Assembly: GCF_042652985.1 (NCBI RefSeq)
Contig: NZ_JBHSHQ010000050.1
Span: 1 to 64,000, forward strand
Direction: 5' to 3'
Source: Ruoffia tabacinasalis
Lineage (GTDB): Bacteria > Bacillota > Bacilli > Lactobacillales > Aerococcaceae
Length of the DNA: 64,000 nt
Shown here: piece by piece, positions 33,315-42,980 of the stretch
Layout: each line of letters starts with the position of its first letter
Position numbering within the stretch: the stretch's first letter is position 1
The notes under the pieces: model-generated
Database searches by the model: none
Told to the model about the DNA's origin: nothing
The model's input: the letters and a program-made list of their open reading frames with translations, nothing else
Made by a program: the position numbers and the translations under genes

Positions 33315-35516
33315 TTGCAAGGACAAGATTTTTCAGCACAAGAGGTAATTGATTTATGTGCGAAGTACATGAATGACAGTAGTTTGGAGTTTATTCAGCG
33401 TGCGCTTGATTATGCAACGGAAGCTCATAAAGACCAATTTCGCTTATCCGGTGAACCTTATATTATTCACCCAATTCAAGTAGCAGGTATTTTGGCAGAG
33501 TTACAATTAGATCCTTCAACAGTCGCTACAGGTTTTTTACATGATGTTGTTGAAGATACGGATCGAACATTGGAAGATATCCGGAATGAATTTAGTGACG
33601 TCGTTGCATTTTTAGTTGACGGAGTTACTAAACTAGGTAAATTGAAATTCCAAAGTAAACAAGAGGCTTTGGCCGAAAACCATCGAAAAATGTTACTCGC
33701 AATGAGTAAAGATTTACGAGTAATTATCGTAAAATTAGCCGATAGATTACATAATATGCGAACGATGAAATTTCAGCGTAAAGAAAAGCAGATCGAGAAA
33801 TCACAAGAAGCTATTGATATTTATGCACCGTTAGCTGATCGCTTAGGGATTAGCTCCATTAAGTGGGAACTTGAAGACATTGCATTGCGTTATGTTAATT
33901 CAGAATACTACTATTCAATTGTGAATCAGATGGACACGAAGCGTACGGAACGCGAGAATTTCATTCAAGAAACAATTGATGAGATTAAAGTTGCGGTTGA
34001 AGAGTTAGAGATTGAAGCAGATATTTCAGGAAGACCGAAACATATTTATTCCATTTATCGTAAGATGGTGGACCAAAGAAAAGAATTTGATGATATTTAT
34101 GACTTATTAGCTATTCGTGTCATTGTTGATTCAATTAAAGATTGTTACGCTGTATTGGGAGCTGTGCATACGCAGTGGAAGCCAATGCCTGGCAGATTTA
34201 AAGATTATATCGCCATGCCAAAAGCGAATATGTATCAATCGATTCATACGACCGTCATAGGAGCGAGTGGCAAACCCGTTGAAATTCAGATTAGAACTAA
34301 ACAAATGCATATGGTTGCTGAATATGGGGTGGCAGCTCATTGGGCTTATAAAGAAGGTAAGACAAGTAAGGTTGATGAAGAAGATAGTATCAATAAACAA
34401 ATGACATGGTTCCGCGATTTAGTTGAACTACAAGATGATGCTAAAGATGCTAGTGAATTTATGGATTTTGTTAAAGAGGACTTATTTAAAGATCAAGTCT
34501 ATGTATTTACACCAAACGGTGAAGTGATGGAACTTCCAACAGGGTCTGGCCCGATTGACTTTGCTTATCACATTCACTCTGAGATTGGGAACAAGACGAT
34601 TGGGGCTAAAGTTAATGGAAGAATTGTCGCCTTAGATTATAAATTGAAAAACGGCGACATTGTTAACATTTTAACCAATTCAAATTCGAATGGTCCAAGT
34701 CGTGATTGGTTGAAGTTTACCAATACGAGTAAAGCCCGTAACCGAATCAAACGCTTCTTTAAACTACAAGACCTTGAAGAGAATAGTGAACTTGGCGAAA
34801 GTATCTTAGAAAAAGAACTGAAAGAAATTGGCCACTCACTAAAAGTATTAAATAATAAAAAAGTCGAAGCCAGTTTATTAGAGCGCTTTAACTTTAATAC
34901 TTTAACGGATTTATTTGCTTCTATTGGATTAGGTGAGGTAAGTGTGTCAACGATAATTAACTTCTTAGATTTAAAACAAGAAAAAGCTGAAGAAGAAGTG
35001 CTTGATAATGACACAACTATTTCAAAAGAGGCTTCAAATCGTCAACGACACCGAACAGTCCATGAGAGTGGGGTTGTCGTTGAAGGTGCTGATAATTTAA
35101 TGATTCGCTTAAGTAAATGTTGTAATCCAGTTCCTGGAGATGAAATTGTTGGATATATTACCCGTGGACGAGGGATTTCAGTTCACCGTAAAGATTGCCC
35201 TAATTTGTTAGCAGAAACGGAATTAAACGATCGATTAATTGATGTTAAATGGGATCAAGAATTCCAACCAACCGAAGAATATATCACAGAATTATTCATT
35301 ATTGGTTTTGATCGAGCAGGCCTAATTAATGATGTTCTGCATGTTGTCAGCCATACAGTGAAAAGTTTACTAAGTGTTAACGGGAAACGAGATAAAAATA
35401 GTACCGCTACAGTATCACTTAAAGTGGCTGTTTCGAATACGATGCAGTTAGATGATTTAATTAATAAATTGAAAAATATACCAGATGTCTATGAAGTAAA
35501 ACGTGTGACGGGATAA
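33315..35516 (+). CDS. rsh: Bifunctional (p)ppGpp synthetase/hydrolase (Rel/RSH)
   Basis: It makes and degrades the stringent-response alarmone. The 733-residue product has a hydrolase HD domain with intact HDVVEDT (H76-D77), a synthetase domain (about 220-350, with YSIYRK and the YQSIHT motif), a TGS domain (about 395-455), a zinc-finger-like CCNPVPGD segment and a C-terminal ACT domain (about 655-733). The TTG start at 33315 is supported by GAGGTGA 6 nt upstream. The hydrolase motif favours a bifunctional Rel rather than a synthetase-only RelA. dtd follows 45 nt later, as in most Firmicutes. Confidence 0.95.
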   Translation: MQGQDFSAQEVIDLCAKYMNDSSLEFIQRALDYATEAHKDQFRLSGEPYIIHPIQVAGILAELQLDPSTVATGFLHDVVEDTDRTLEDIRNEFSDVVAFLVDGVTKLGKLKFQSKQEALAENHRKMLLAMSKDLRVIIVKLADRLHNMRTMKFQRKEKQIEKSQEAIDIYAPLADRLGISSIKWELEDIALRYVNSEYYYSIVNQMDTKRTERENFIQETIDEIKVAVEELEIEADISGRPKHIYSIYRKMVDQRKEFDDIYDLLAIRVIVDSIKDCYAVLGAVHTQWKPMPGRFKDYIAMPKANMYQSIHTTVIGASGKPVEIQIRTKQMHMVAEYGVAAHWAYKEGKTSKVDEEDSINKQMTWFRDLVELQDDAKDASEFMDFVKEDLFKDQVYVFTPNGEVMELPTGSGPIDFAYHIHSEIGNKTIGAKVNGRIVALDYKLKNGDIVNILTNSNSNGPSRDWLKFTNTSKARNRIKRFFKLQDLEENSELGESILEKELKEIGHSLKVLNNKKVEASLLERFNFNTLTDLFASIGLGEVSVSTIINFLDLKQEKAEEEVLDNDTTISKEASNRQRHRTVHESGVVVEGADNLMIRLSKCCNPVPGDEIVGYITRGRGISVHRKDCPNLLAETELNDRLIDVKWDQEFQPTEEYITELFIIGFDRAGLINDVLHVVSHTVKSLLSVNGKRDKNSTATVSLKVAVSNTMQLDDLINKLKNIPDVYEVKRVTG

Positions 35517-35561
35517 TATTCTTTATTCAATGGCTATTGAAAGTTCAAAAGAAAGGTTGTT

Positions 35562-36017
35562 ATGATGCGAGTTTTAATTCAAAGAAGTTTAGAGAGTCAT
35601 GTTAAAGTCGACGGCGAAATTATCGGACAAATAGACCGAGGCTACGTATTATTAGTTGGCGTGACGCATGAGGATACTCAAGAAGATGTTGTTTACTTAG
35701 CTAGAAAAGTAGCCAATATGCGACTTTTTGAAGATGGGGACAGTAAAGTTAACCTTTCTTTATCAGATGTTGGTGGAGATATTCTATCGATTAGCCAATT
35801 TACCTTATATGGCAATACAAAAAAAGGGAACCGGCCAAGTTTTACCAATGCAGCGAAGCCTGATATGGCAAACGCATTGTATGAAGGTTTTAACCAAGCC
35901 TTGCGAGAGTACGGCTACAAAGTTGAAGTCGGAAAGTTTGGTGCTGATATGAAAGTATCGATTCTAAACGATGGTCCGGTAACAATTCTCTTAGATTCAA
36001 AGAATAGAAGTTTATAA
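35562..36017 (+). CDS. dtd: D-aminoacyl-tRNA deacylase
   Basis: It removes D-amino acids wrongly attached to tRNA. The 151-residue product has the SQFTLYG and GPVTILLDS motifs that form the active site at the dimer interface, and VGVTHEDT. Two adjacent ATGs exist; the second (35565) gives the usual MRVLIQR opening. It follows rsh and ends in a long terminator. Confidence 0.95.
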   Translation: MMRVLIQRSLESHVKVDGEIIGQIDRGYVLLVGVTHEDTQEDVVYLARKVANMRLFEDGDSKVNLSLSDVGGDILSISQFTLYGNTKKGNRPSFTNAAKPDMANALYEGFNQALREYGYKVEVGKFGADMKVSILNDGPVTILLDSKNRSL

Positions 36018-36023
36018 ATCAAT

Positions 36024-36065
36024 AAAAATGACGCTATCACGTTGAATGTGATAGCGTCATTTTTA
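36024..36065. terminator. Bidirectional terminator between dtd and the amidase gene
   Basis: AAAAATGACGCTATCAC pairs perfectly over 17 bp with its complement around a 7-nt loop. A/T runs on both sides serve both converging genes. Confidence 0.92.
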
Positions 36066-36073
36066 TATTTATT

Positions 36074-37375
36074 TTACTGATTATAGTAATTTTCTAAACC
36101 AGCGACAATTAAGTCAGTAATACGATCATGATATTCTTGAGAACGTATATAATCAATATCAGTACTATTACTCATATATCCGAGCTCTAATAGAACACTT
36201 GGTCGATTATTTTCTCGCAATACATGATAATTACCAAAGACAACATTATTGTTTGGTAATTCAAACTGAGCCAGTTGTTGATTAATACTATCAGCTAAAT
36301 CAAAGTCATCTTCATGGAAATAATAAGTCGTGGTCCCATGCCAATCTGGTACAGGTGACGAATCGTAATGAAGCGATAAGAATGCATCGACATTGGCTTC
36401 GTTACTTAGGATTGTTCGCTCATCTAGGTCAACGAATTCATCAGTTGAACGAGTTTGAAGAACAGTCGCACCAGCAGCTTCCAATTTCTCCTGTAAGATT
36501 TCTGCGGTCCGTAAAGTAACATCTTTTTCATATGTAATATTATCTAAGCTAATCGCTCCAGAATCTTCGCCACCATGACCGGCATCAATCATAATCGTTG
36601 CTTCAGCTAACGAACCAGGATTGGTTGTGCCGACATGATTTAACGAGTCGCTTCCAAGGGCAGCGATACGAGATTCAATGTATCCTCTAATGCCAGATTC
36701 ATCTTCAACTAAATAGAACTCAGTTTCATCTGCACCAGTAGTAACATCAATGAGTTCAAAGCGTTGATTGATTGATGGTGTATAGATGATGTCCGAATAT
36801 AAATCCGGTGCTGATAAGAAAGCTTGGTTTTCTTGTCGTACGATTACTAAGCGTTCCGCTTCTTCTAATTCTTCCGGTGTCATCTCATCTGGTAGTGTCT
36901 CCGATGTTGATTCAGGATCAGGGACTGATTCAGGAATCGCATCTTGATGGATTAACTCTACAGAACTCGTTGGGATGTAGCCATATTGGTTCTCAAAGAC
37001 AACTTGCACCCAGCCATTACTTTCAAAATTAACAATTAAATAAGTGCCCGCATCAATGTCGGCTAACTGCTGTGAGTCAGTAGTTTGCTCAGAATATATT
37101 GGTGATGCAACAAGCAAATGAGCGGCAAGATTTTGATCAGTTACTAAATTATCACTTTCAAGTAACCACTTTGGAATCCAACCTTCAGATGTTCCTTTAT
37201 AACGCACTCGTAACCAACCATTTCGTTCGGATATAACATTCACAGTTGAGTTTATATTGATGGAATCAATGGCTTGGCTATTTGTTGCTGGTTGACTTCT
37301 TAAAACGACAGACTCTTTTTCTATCGTCATTAATTCACTCGTTGTTAAGCTTAAGATAGCAATGGAACTAAGCAA
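36074..37375 (-). CDS. N-acetylmuramoyl-L-alanine amidase with SH3b repeats, probable AUC start at 37453
   Basis: A secreted or membrane-anchored cell-wall amidase (Amidase_3). The conservative part runs from a TTG at 37375 (433 residues): two clear SH3b domains (about 20-75 and 85-140), a third SH3-like segment, then the zinc amidase domain with IMIDAGHGGEDSG, an E in TYEKDVTLR, SLHYDSS and the C-terminal LLELGYMSN. The same open frame extends 26 codons upstream and encodes KRLYTKKYF followed by a hydrophobic stretch, a proper signal anchor that the TTG start would cut in half. No ATG, GTG or TTG exists there. The codon after AGGAGT (complement of 37465-37470) is ATC at 37453, and the promoter lies just beyond. 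An AUC start is therefore likely. Confidence 0.88.
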   Translation of the reverse strand: MLSSIAILSLTTSELMTIEKESVVLRSQPATNSQAIDSININSTVNVISERNGWLRVRYKGTSEGWIPKWLLESDNLVTDQNLAAHLLVASPIYSEQTTDSQQLADIDAGTYLIVNFESNGWVQVVFENQYGYIPTSSVELIHQDAIPESVPDPESTSETLPDEMTPEELEEAERLVIVRQENQAFLSAPDLYSDIIYTPSINQRFELIDVTTGADETEFYLVEDESGIRGYIESRIAALGSDSLNHVGTTNPGSLAEATIMIDAGHGGEDSGAISLDNITYEKDVTLRTAEILQEKLEAAGATVLQTRSTDEFVDLDERTILSNEANVDAFLSLHYDSSPVPDWHGTTTYYFHEDDFDLADSINQQLAQFELPNNNVVFGNYHVLRENNRPSVLLELGYMSNSTDIDYIRSQEYHDRITDLIVAGLENYYNQ

Positions 37376-37496
37376 AATTAATACGAATGTAATAAAAGGT
37401 GGAAAATACTTTTTAGTATAAAGTCGTTTTAAGAATATATTGAAGGTATTGATAAAATCCCCCCACTCCTACAAAAATTTTAAAGATATTAATTTT

Positions 37497-37525
37497 ATTA
37501 TATAAATTGTGTAATATAAATTCAA
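37497..37525 (-). promoter_or_regulatory. Promoter for the amidase gene
   Basis: On the minus strand TTGAAT (complement of 37520-37525), a 17-bp spacer and TATAAT (complement of 37497-37502). The predicted transcript start is about 20 nt before the AGGAGT ribosome binding site, which argues for initiation near 37453. Confidence 0.7.
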
Positions 37526-37730
37526 ATACGATTAACCTTTGTCACTCAATAGTAATATGTTTGTTATAAATCCGTTAAGACAACTTGGATTTTCAATAGA
37601 AAGAGTAGACAAGGCGAATAATATGTAATTAGTTTGGCTTTAAATCATTCGCTGATTACCTCATATATTTTATCATAGTAGAAGAAATATTGCTTGGAAA
37701 CGATTTAATTTGAATCCTTTAAGAAATTAG

Positions 37731-37759
37731 TTGATTAAATTTTAATTAGACTCTATAAT
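37731..37759 (+). promoter_or_regulatory. Promoter of the hisS-aspS T-box
   Basis: TTGATT (37731-37736), a 17-bp spacer and TATAAT (37754-37759). Confidence 0.8.
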
Positions 37760-37764
37760 AAAGG

Positions 37765-37990
37765 AGTATTTTAATAAAATCGTTGAAGTAGCCAAGTAAA
37801 TGCCTCAATAACAGAGACTTCTCATTCCGCTGAAAGTAGAAGATGAGCCATTGAAGACACTATGGAGATGAACAATGCAAAGTTGTTCCGCTAACTACGT
37901 TACAGTTCTAAGGTAATAATATATATTGTTACAAATTTAGGTGGTACCGCGTTGAAGACGTCCTATAGCAACTTGCTGTAGGGCTTTTTT
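37765..37990 (+). promoter_or_regulatory. T-box riboswitch of hisS-aspS with overlapping Asp/His specifier
   Basis: The leader senses uncharged tRNA and controls read-through into hisS. Its antiterminator bulge motif TTAGGTGGTACCGCG lies at 37937-37951, and the terminator (CCTATAGC / GCTGTAGG then TTTTTT) at 37960-37990. Stem I holds AGTA near 37786 and, on its 3' side, GAA followed by GACAC at 37856-37860. In the glycine T-box of this same window the codon right after GAA is the specifier (GGC). The same position here is GAC (Asp), and CAC (His) overlaps it by one base. Both amino acids match the genes downstream. Confidence 0.9.
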
Positions 37991-38009
37991 ATATTTATGG
38001 AGGTAAATT

Positions 38010-39332
38010 ATGTTAAAAAAACCAAAAGGAACAGAAGATATTCTGCCAGTTAATATTGATAAATGGCATTATGTTGAAGATACTGCTCGTGCAGTATTAG
38101 ATTCATATAACTTTAAAGAAATTAGAACACCTTTATTCGAATCGATTGATTTATTTAAACGATCTGTAGGGAATACGACAGATATAGTTTCTAAAGAAAT
38201 GTATGATTTTATGGATAAAGGGGACCGTCACCTGGCTTTACGTCCAGAAGGAACTGCGCCAATTGCCCGTGCTTATATCGAGCATAAATTGCATGGACCT
38301 GAGCATCCACAGCCGTTAAAAGTTTATTATATGGAGCCTATGTTCCGTTATGAAAGACCACAAGCTGGAAGACAGCGTCAATTCCATCAATTAGGAATCG
38401 AAGTGTTTGGTAGTACAAATCCTGCGACTGATGTGGAAGGTATTGCATTAGCGATGGATTTATTTGATGAATTAGGTTTATCGAATTTATCACTACACAT
38501 TAACTCTTTAGGAAAACCTGAAGAACGTGAGAATTATCGTAATGCTTTAATCGAATACTTTACACCCCTTAAAGATCAATTAAGTGAAGATTCGCAAAGA
38601 CGTCTGGCTGATAACCCAATGCGTATTATCGATTCAAAAGATAAGAGAGACAAAGCTTTAGCTGAGTCTGCGCCAGTTATTCTAGATTTTCTAGGCGAAG
38701 AAAGTCAGAAACACTTTGATGAAGTTCAAGCATTACTAAATGCGCTGAATATTCCATTCACTGTGACACCAACTATTGTTCGTGGCCTAGATTATTATCA
38801 AGATACAATCTTTGAAATCCTGGCTACTGACGATTCTATTGGGGCACAGTCCACTGTATGTGGTGGTGGACGCTATGATGGCTTAGTCGAACAATTAGGC
38901 GGACCAAAGACACCTGGGTTTGGTTTCGGTATTGGTTTAGAAAGATTAATGCTTCTATTAGAGAATCAAGACGTTGACATTCCTGAATCTGCAGGCCTAG
39001 ATATCTTTGTGATGAGCTTAGGTGAAGAGGCAAATATGATGGCATTACAAGTTGTTCAAGCAGCTAGAAAAGATGGTTTAGTTGCTGATCGTGACTACTT
39101 AAATCGAAGCATGAAATCACAATTTAAGACAGCTGATAAATTAAATACAACGCTTGTGATTACGATTGGAGAACAAGAGATTGAAACAGGAAAAGTCCAA
39201 GTAAAACATCAAGGAACTGGGAAACAAACCGAAGTTGCTTTTGATGATTTAATGACAGACTTTATGGGCGAGTATCGCAAATTAACTGTTGATACATCAG
39301 CCATTGACAAATATTTTGGAGGTAAATACTAA
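38010..39332 (+). CDS. hisS: Histidyl-tRNA synthetase
   Basis: A class II synthetase that charges tRNA-His. The 440-residue product has PKGTEDILP at the N-terminus, motif 2 in FRYERPQAGRQRQFHQLG, the histidine-binding LDYYQDTIFE, motif 3 in GFGIGLERLM and the C-terminal anticodon-binding domain. GGAGG lies before the ATG. It is controlled by the T-box leader and overlaps aspS by one base (TAATG). Confidence 0.97.
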   Translation: MLKKPKGTEDILPVNIDKWHYVEDTARAVLDSYNFKEIRTPLFESIDLFKRSVGNTTDIVSKEMYDFMDKGDRHLALRPEGTAPIARAYIEHKLHGPEHPQPLKVYYMEPMFRYERPQAGRQRQFHQLGIEVFGSTNPATDVEGIALAMDLFDELGLSNLSLHINSLGKPEERENYRNALIEYFTPLKDQLSEDSQRRLADNPMRIIDSKDKRDKALAESAPVILDFLGEESQKHFDEVQALLNALNIPFTVTPTIVRGLDYYQDTIFEILATDDSIGAQSTVCGGGRYDGLVEQLGGPKTPGFGFGIGLERLMLLLENQDVDIPESAGLDIFVMSLGEEANMMALQVVQAARKDGLVADRDYLNRSMKSQFKTADKLNTTLVITIGEQEIETGKVQVKHQGTGKQTEVAFDDLMTDFMGEYRKLTVDTSAIDKYFGGKY

Positions 39333-41107
39333 TGAAAAAGAGAACGACTTATGCAGGTTTAATTAATGAATCATTTGTAGATAAAGAGGTAACATTAAAA
39401 GGGTGGGTACAAAAGCGCCGTGACTTAGGTGGCGTTATCTTTATTGACTTACGTGATAGAGAAGGCTTCTGTCAAGTAGTCTTCAACGCTCAATATATTC
39501 CAGAACAAATGGATGAAGCAGATCACTTAAGAAGTGAATACGTTGTTGAAGTCACAGGGACTTTAAAACGTCGTGCAGATGAGCAAGTAAACCCTAAAAT
39601 TCCAACAGGTGAATTTGAATTATTAGCCACTGAATTAACAGTTCTTGCTAAAAGTAAAACACCACCAATTTATGTTGAAGATAGCATTGAAACTGATGAA
39701 GAAGTACGTTTACGTAATCGTTTCATCGATTTACGTCGTCCGAAGATGTTCAACAACATTCGTTTACGTCACCAAGTGACTCAAACAATTCGTCAATTCT
39801 TAAATAATTTGGACTTTATCGATGTTGAAACACCTTACTTAACTAAGTCAACACCTGAAGGGGCACGTGACTATTTAGTTCCAACACGAAATAACGCAGG
39901 TCATTTCTTTGCATTACCGCAATCACCACAATTATTCAAACAATTATTAATGGGTGCGGGAATGGACCGTTATTACCAAATCGTACGTTGTTTCCGTGAT
40001 GAAGATTTACGTGGAGACCGTCAACCAGAATTTACACAAGTTGATATTGAAACAAGTTTCTTAACTCAAGCAGAAATTCAAGAATTTACTGAAGATATGT
40101 TAAAAGCAGTAGCGAAAGCAGCTAGAGGCATTGAAATCACTGAAGATTTCCCAGTAATGACTTATCAAGAAGCGATGGATCAATACGGTTCAGATAAACC
40201 TGACATTCGTTTCGAAATGAAATTAGTGGATCTTTCAGACTTCGCTAAAACAACTGACTTTGGAGTGTTCAAAGGTGCAGTTGATAACGGTGGTCAAGTA
40301 AAAGCAATCAACTTAAAAGGTCATGCAGACGATTATACGCGTAAAACTGCAGACGAATTATATAACGTAGTTAAACCATATGGAGCGAAAGGTCTAGCAT
40401 GGACAAAAGTTTCAGAAGATGGCTTTAACGGTCCAATTGCAAAATTCTTCTCATCAGAAGAAGACTACAACTACTTAACCAATGCGTTAGACGCTAAAGT
40501 AGGAGATATCATCTTCTTTATGGCTGACTCTACAAAAGTCGTAGCAGACTCATTAGGCGCACTTAGACTTCACTTAGGATCTAAGCACGAATTATATGAC
40601 CCATCTGAATTAGCTTTCCTTTGGGTAGTAGATTGGCCATTACTTGAGTATGATGAAGACAACAAACGTTACGTTGCAATGCACCACCCATTCACATCAC
40701 CACAAAACTCAGATATTTCTGAATTATCTAATAAACCTCAAGACGCATTAGCAAATGCGTATGATATTGTTTTAAATGGTTATGAAATTGGTGGAGGAAG
40801 TATTCGTATCCATACTCGTGAAATGCAAGAACAAATGTTTGACCTATTAGGCTTCACTAAAGAAGAAGCATATAGTCAATTTGGTTTCTTATTAGACGCG
40901 TTAGAATACGGCTTCCCACCACACGGCGGAATTGCTTTAGGATTAGACCGTTTAGTTATGATTCTAGCTCAAGAGCCAAACATTCGTGAAGTGATTGCCT
41001 TCCCTAAAACTGGACGCGGTTTAGACTTAATGTCACAAGCTCCAAGTAGAGTAAGTAATGATCAATTACGTGAATTAAATATTTCAGTTAAAGAAAGCAA
41101 AAAGTAA
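39332..41107 (+). CDS. aspS: Aspartyl-tRNA synthetase
   Basis: A class II synthetase that charges tRNA-Asp. The 591-residue bacterial-type protein has an N-terminal OB-fold anticodon domain (TLKGWVQKRRDLGGVIFIDL), motif 2 FRDEDLRGDRQPEFTQVD, the bacterial GAD insertion (about 290-420) and motif 3 GLDRLVMILA. It is cotranscribed with hisS under the same T-box. The genome may also use it or Asn-tRNA routes; this cannot be told here. Confidence 0.97.
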   Translation: MKKRTTYAGLINESFVDKEVTLKGWVQKRRDLGGVIFIDLRDREGFCQVVFNAQYIPEQMDEADHLRSEYVVEVTGTLKRRADEQVNPKIPTGEFELLATELTVLAKSKTPPIYVEDSIETDEEVRLRNRFIDLRRPKMFNNIRLRHQVTQTIRQFLNNLDFIDVETPYLTKSTPEGARDYLVPTRNNAGHFFALPQSPQLFKQLLMGAGMDRYYQIVRCFRDEDLRGDRQPEFTQVDIETSFLTQAEIQEFTEDMLKAVAKAARGIEITEDFPVMTYQEAMDQYGSDKPDIRFEMKLVDLSDFAKTTDFGVFKGAVDNGGQVKAINLKGHADDYTRKTADELYNVVKPYGAKGLAWTKVSEDGFNGPIAKFFSSEEDYNYLTNALDAKVGDIIFFMADSTKVVADSLGALRLHLGSKHELYDPSELAFLWVVDWPLLEYDEDNKRYVAMHHPFTSPQNSDISELSNKPQDALANAYDIVLNGYEIGGGSIRIHTREMQEQMFDLLGFTKEEAYSQFGFLLDALEYGFPPHGGIALGLDRLVMILAQEPNIREVIAFPKTGRGLDLMSQAPSRVSNDQLRELNISVKESKK

Positions 41108-41138
41108 TTTTAAGGTAAAGCATACAAGGAGAGATATC

Positions 41139-42032
41139 ATGTATATCGGATCACACGTTTCAATGAAGGGAAAAGAGATGCTTCTAGGTGCTGCTCAAGA
41201 AGCAGCATCTTACGGAAGTAATATCTTTATGATTTACACTGGCGCGCCCCAAAACACGCGTCGAAAAGAAGTCTCTGAGTTTAGAATTGAAGAAGCAAAG
41301 ACGTTTATGAAAGAGAACGGTATTGAATTTTTCACAGTTCATGCTCCTTACATTGTTAATCTTGCTAACACAACGAAGGAAGGTTACCATGACTTTGCGA
41401 TGCAATTTTTACGAGAAGAAATTGAACGCGTAGAAGCTATTGGTGCCACTCAAATTACGATGCATCCAGGTGCGCATGTGGGCGCGGGTGCTGAAGTTGG
41501 GATTAAGCAAATTATCAACGGTCTAAATGGCGTTTTAACTGCAGAACAATCACCACAGATTGCTTTAGAGACGATGGCAGGTAAGGGGACGGAAATTGGT
41601 AGAAACTTTGAGGAATTAGCTGCCATTATTGATGGGGTTACTTTCAACGAGAAGTTATCAATTACCTTAGATACGTGTCACGTTTATGATGCGGGTTATG
41701 ATCTTGTTAATGATTTAGATGGTGTATTGAACGAATTTGATAAAGTCATTGGCTTAGATCGATTAAAAGTCTTACATATCAATGATTCTAAAAATCCATT
41801 TAAGAGTTATAAAGATAGACACGCTAATATTGGTGAAGGATCTATTGGCTTTGATACGCTGAATGCAATTGTTCATCATCCACAACTGAGCCATATCCCT
41901 AAGATTCTTGAAACACCTTGGGTTCCAATTCCTGAGAAAGAAAAGGTTAAAGTAGCTCCTTATAAAGAGGAGATTGCTATGTTTAAAGCAAACACTTATA
42001 ATCCGAATTTAATCACAGATATTTTAAGATAA
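41139..42032 (+). CDS. nfo: Deoxyribonuclease IV (endonuclease IV)
   Basis: A zinc-dependent AP endonuclease of base excision repair. The 297-residue TIM-barrel product carries the metal-ligand motifs MHPGAHVG, ETMAGKGTEIG, LDTCHVYDAGYD and HINDSKNP with DRHANIGEG. GGAGAG lies before the ATG. It lies 31 nt after aspS, so it may be partly cotranscribed, and it ends in a bidirectional terminator. Confidence 0.95.
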   Translation: MYIGSHVSMKGKEMLLGAAQEAASYGSNIFMIYTGAPQNTRRKEVSEFRIEEAKTFMKENGIEFFTVHAPYIVNLANTTKEGYHDFAMQFLREEIERVEAIGATQITMHPGAHVGAGAEVGIKQIINGLNGVLTAEQSPQIALETMAGKGTEIGRNFEELAAIIDGVTFNEKLSITLDTCHVYDAGYDLVNDLDGVLNEFDKVIGLDRLKVLHINDSKNPFKSYKDRHANIGEGSIGFDTLNAIVHHPQLSHIPKILETPWVPIPEKEKVKVAPYKEEIAMFKANTYNPNLITDILR

Positions 42033-42034
42033 AT

Positions 42035-42093
42035 AAAAACACTAACGCATATTAAGCTCTTAGAGAGCCGAATATGTGTTAGTGTTTATTTTG
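42035..42093. terminator. Bidirectional terminator between nfo and the PPDK regulator
   Basis: AAACACTAACGCATATT pairs with AATATGTGTTAGTGTTT around an internal CTCT/AGAG hairpin, with A/T-rich flanks on both sides. Confidence 0.85.
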
Positions 42094-42096
42094 TTA

Positions 42097-42918
42097 TTAG
42101 ATTCTTTGTGGTAAATTCATGACTTCCATGACGATACTCGCTGATTCTTCAATACTACGATCAGAAACATTAATAATCGGACAACCTAACTCTTCATATA
42201 TATTATGAGCATATTCCAATTCTTCATTAACCCGTGCTTTAGAAGCGTATTTTGAACCCGTACCTATACCGTATTCTTTCATACGTGATTCTCGATGTTT
42301 ATTAATGACACCAGAACTATTCGTTAAGCCGATAATTTTCTTCGAATCAATTTCATAAAGAATCGGTGTGACTTCCTTTTCAGGAATTAAAGGTAAGTTT
42401 GCGACTTTATAGCCTAAAGTACCTAGGTACATACTTAATGGTGTTTTACCGGTACGTGAAATACCTAGAATAACAATCTCAGCTTCACGTAAACCTTTAG
42501 GATCTTTACCATCATCATAAGCTAAACAGAATTCCATAGCGCGAATCCGATCGAAGTAATCTTCTGATAATTCATATTGAGCTCCACTAATTGCCGAAGG
42601 TTCAGTCCCAAGTCGACGCGCAATTTCTAAAGTGAATGGTTGGATTAAGTTATAACAAATCAAGCCGGTCTTGATGCAGTATTTTTCAGCAAATTTAGCT
42701 AATTCAGCATCGGCAATCGTCATAAACACTAAACCATCATGTTCATTTGCATCTTCTAGAATAGAATGTAGTGTTTCATGATTTGAAATAAATGTATATT
42801 TATGTGATACTGTAGTGATATTAGGGAACTGTGCAAAAGAGGCTTTTGCCACTTTTTGAGCAGTTTCTCCTATTGAATCTGATAAAATATAATAATTTAG
42901 TACTGTATTATCATTCAT
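42097..42918 (-). CDS. Pyruvate,phosphate dikinase regulatory protein (PSRP, DUF299)
   Basis: A bifunctional serine/threonine kinase and pyrophosphorylase that switches PPDK (or PEP synthase) off and on. The 273-residue product has the family opening YYILSDSIGETAQKVAKA and the P-loop GISRTGKTPLSMYL. The target dikinase is not in this window. It is divergent from the Fur-family gene with about 62 bp between. Confidence 0.92.
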   Translation of the reverse strand: MNDNTVLNYYILSDSIGETAQKVAKASFAQFPNITTVSHKYTFISNHETLHSILEDANEHDGLVFMTIADAELAKFAEKYCIKTGLICYNLIQPFTLEIARRLGTEPSAISGAQYELSEDYFDRIRAMEFCLAYDDGKDPKGLREAEIVILGISRTGKTPLSMYLGTLGYKVANLPLIPEKEVTPILYEIDSKKIIGLTNSSGVINKHRESRMKEYGIGTGSKYASKARVNEELEYAHNIYEELGCPIINVSDRSIEESASIVMEVMNLPQRI

Positions 42919-42980
42919 GTTAAAATGACCCCCTATAAGTTCTTACATCATAGCATATTTATATAAGGAGACGTCAAGTA

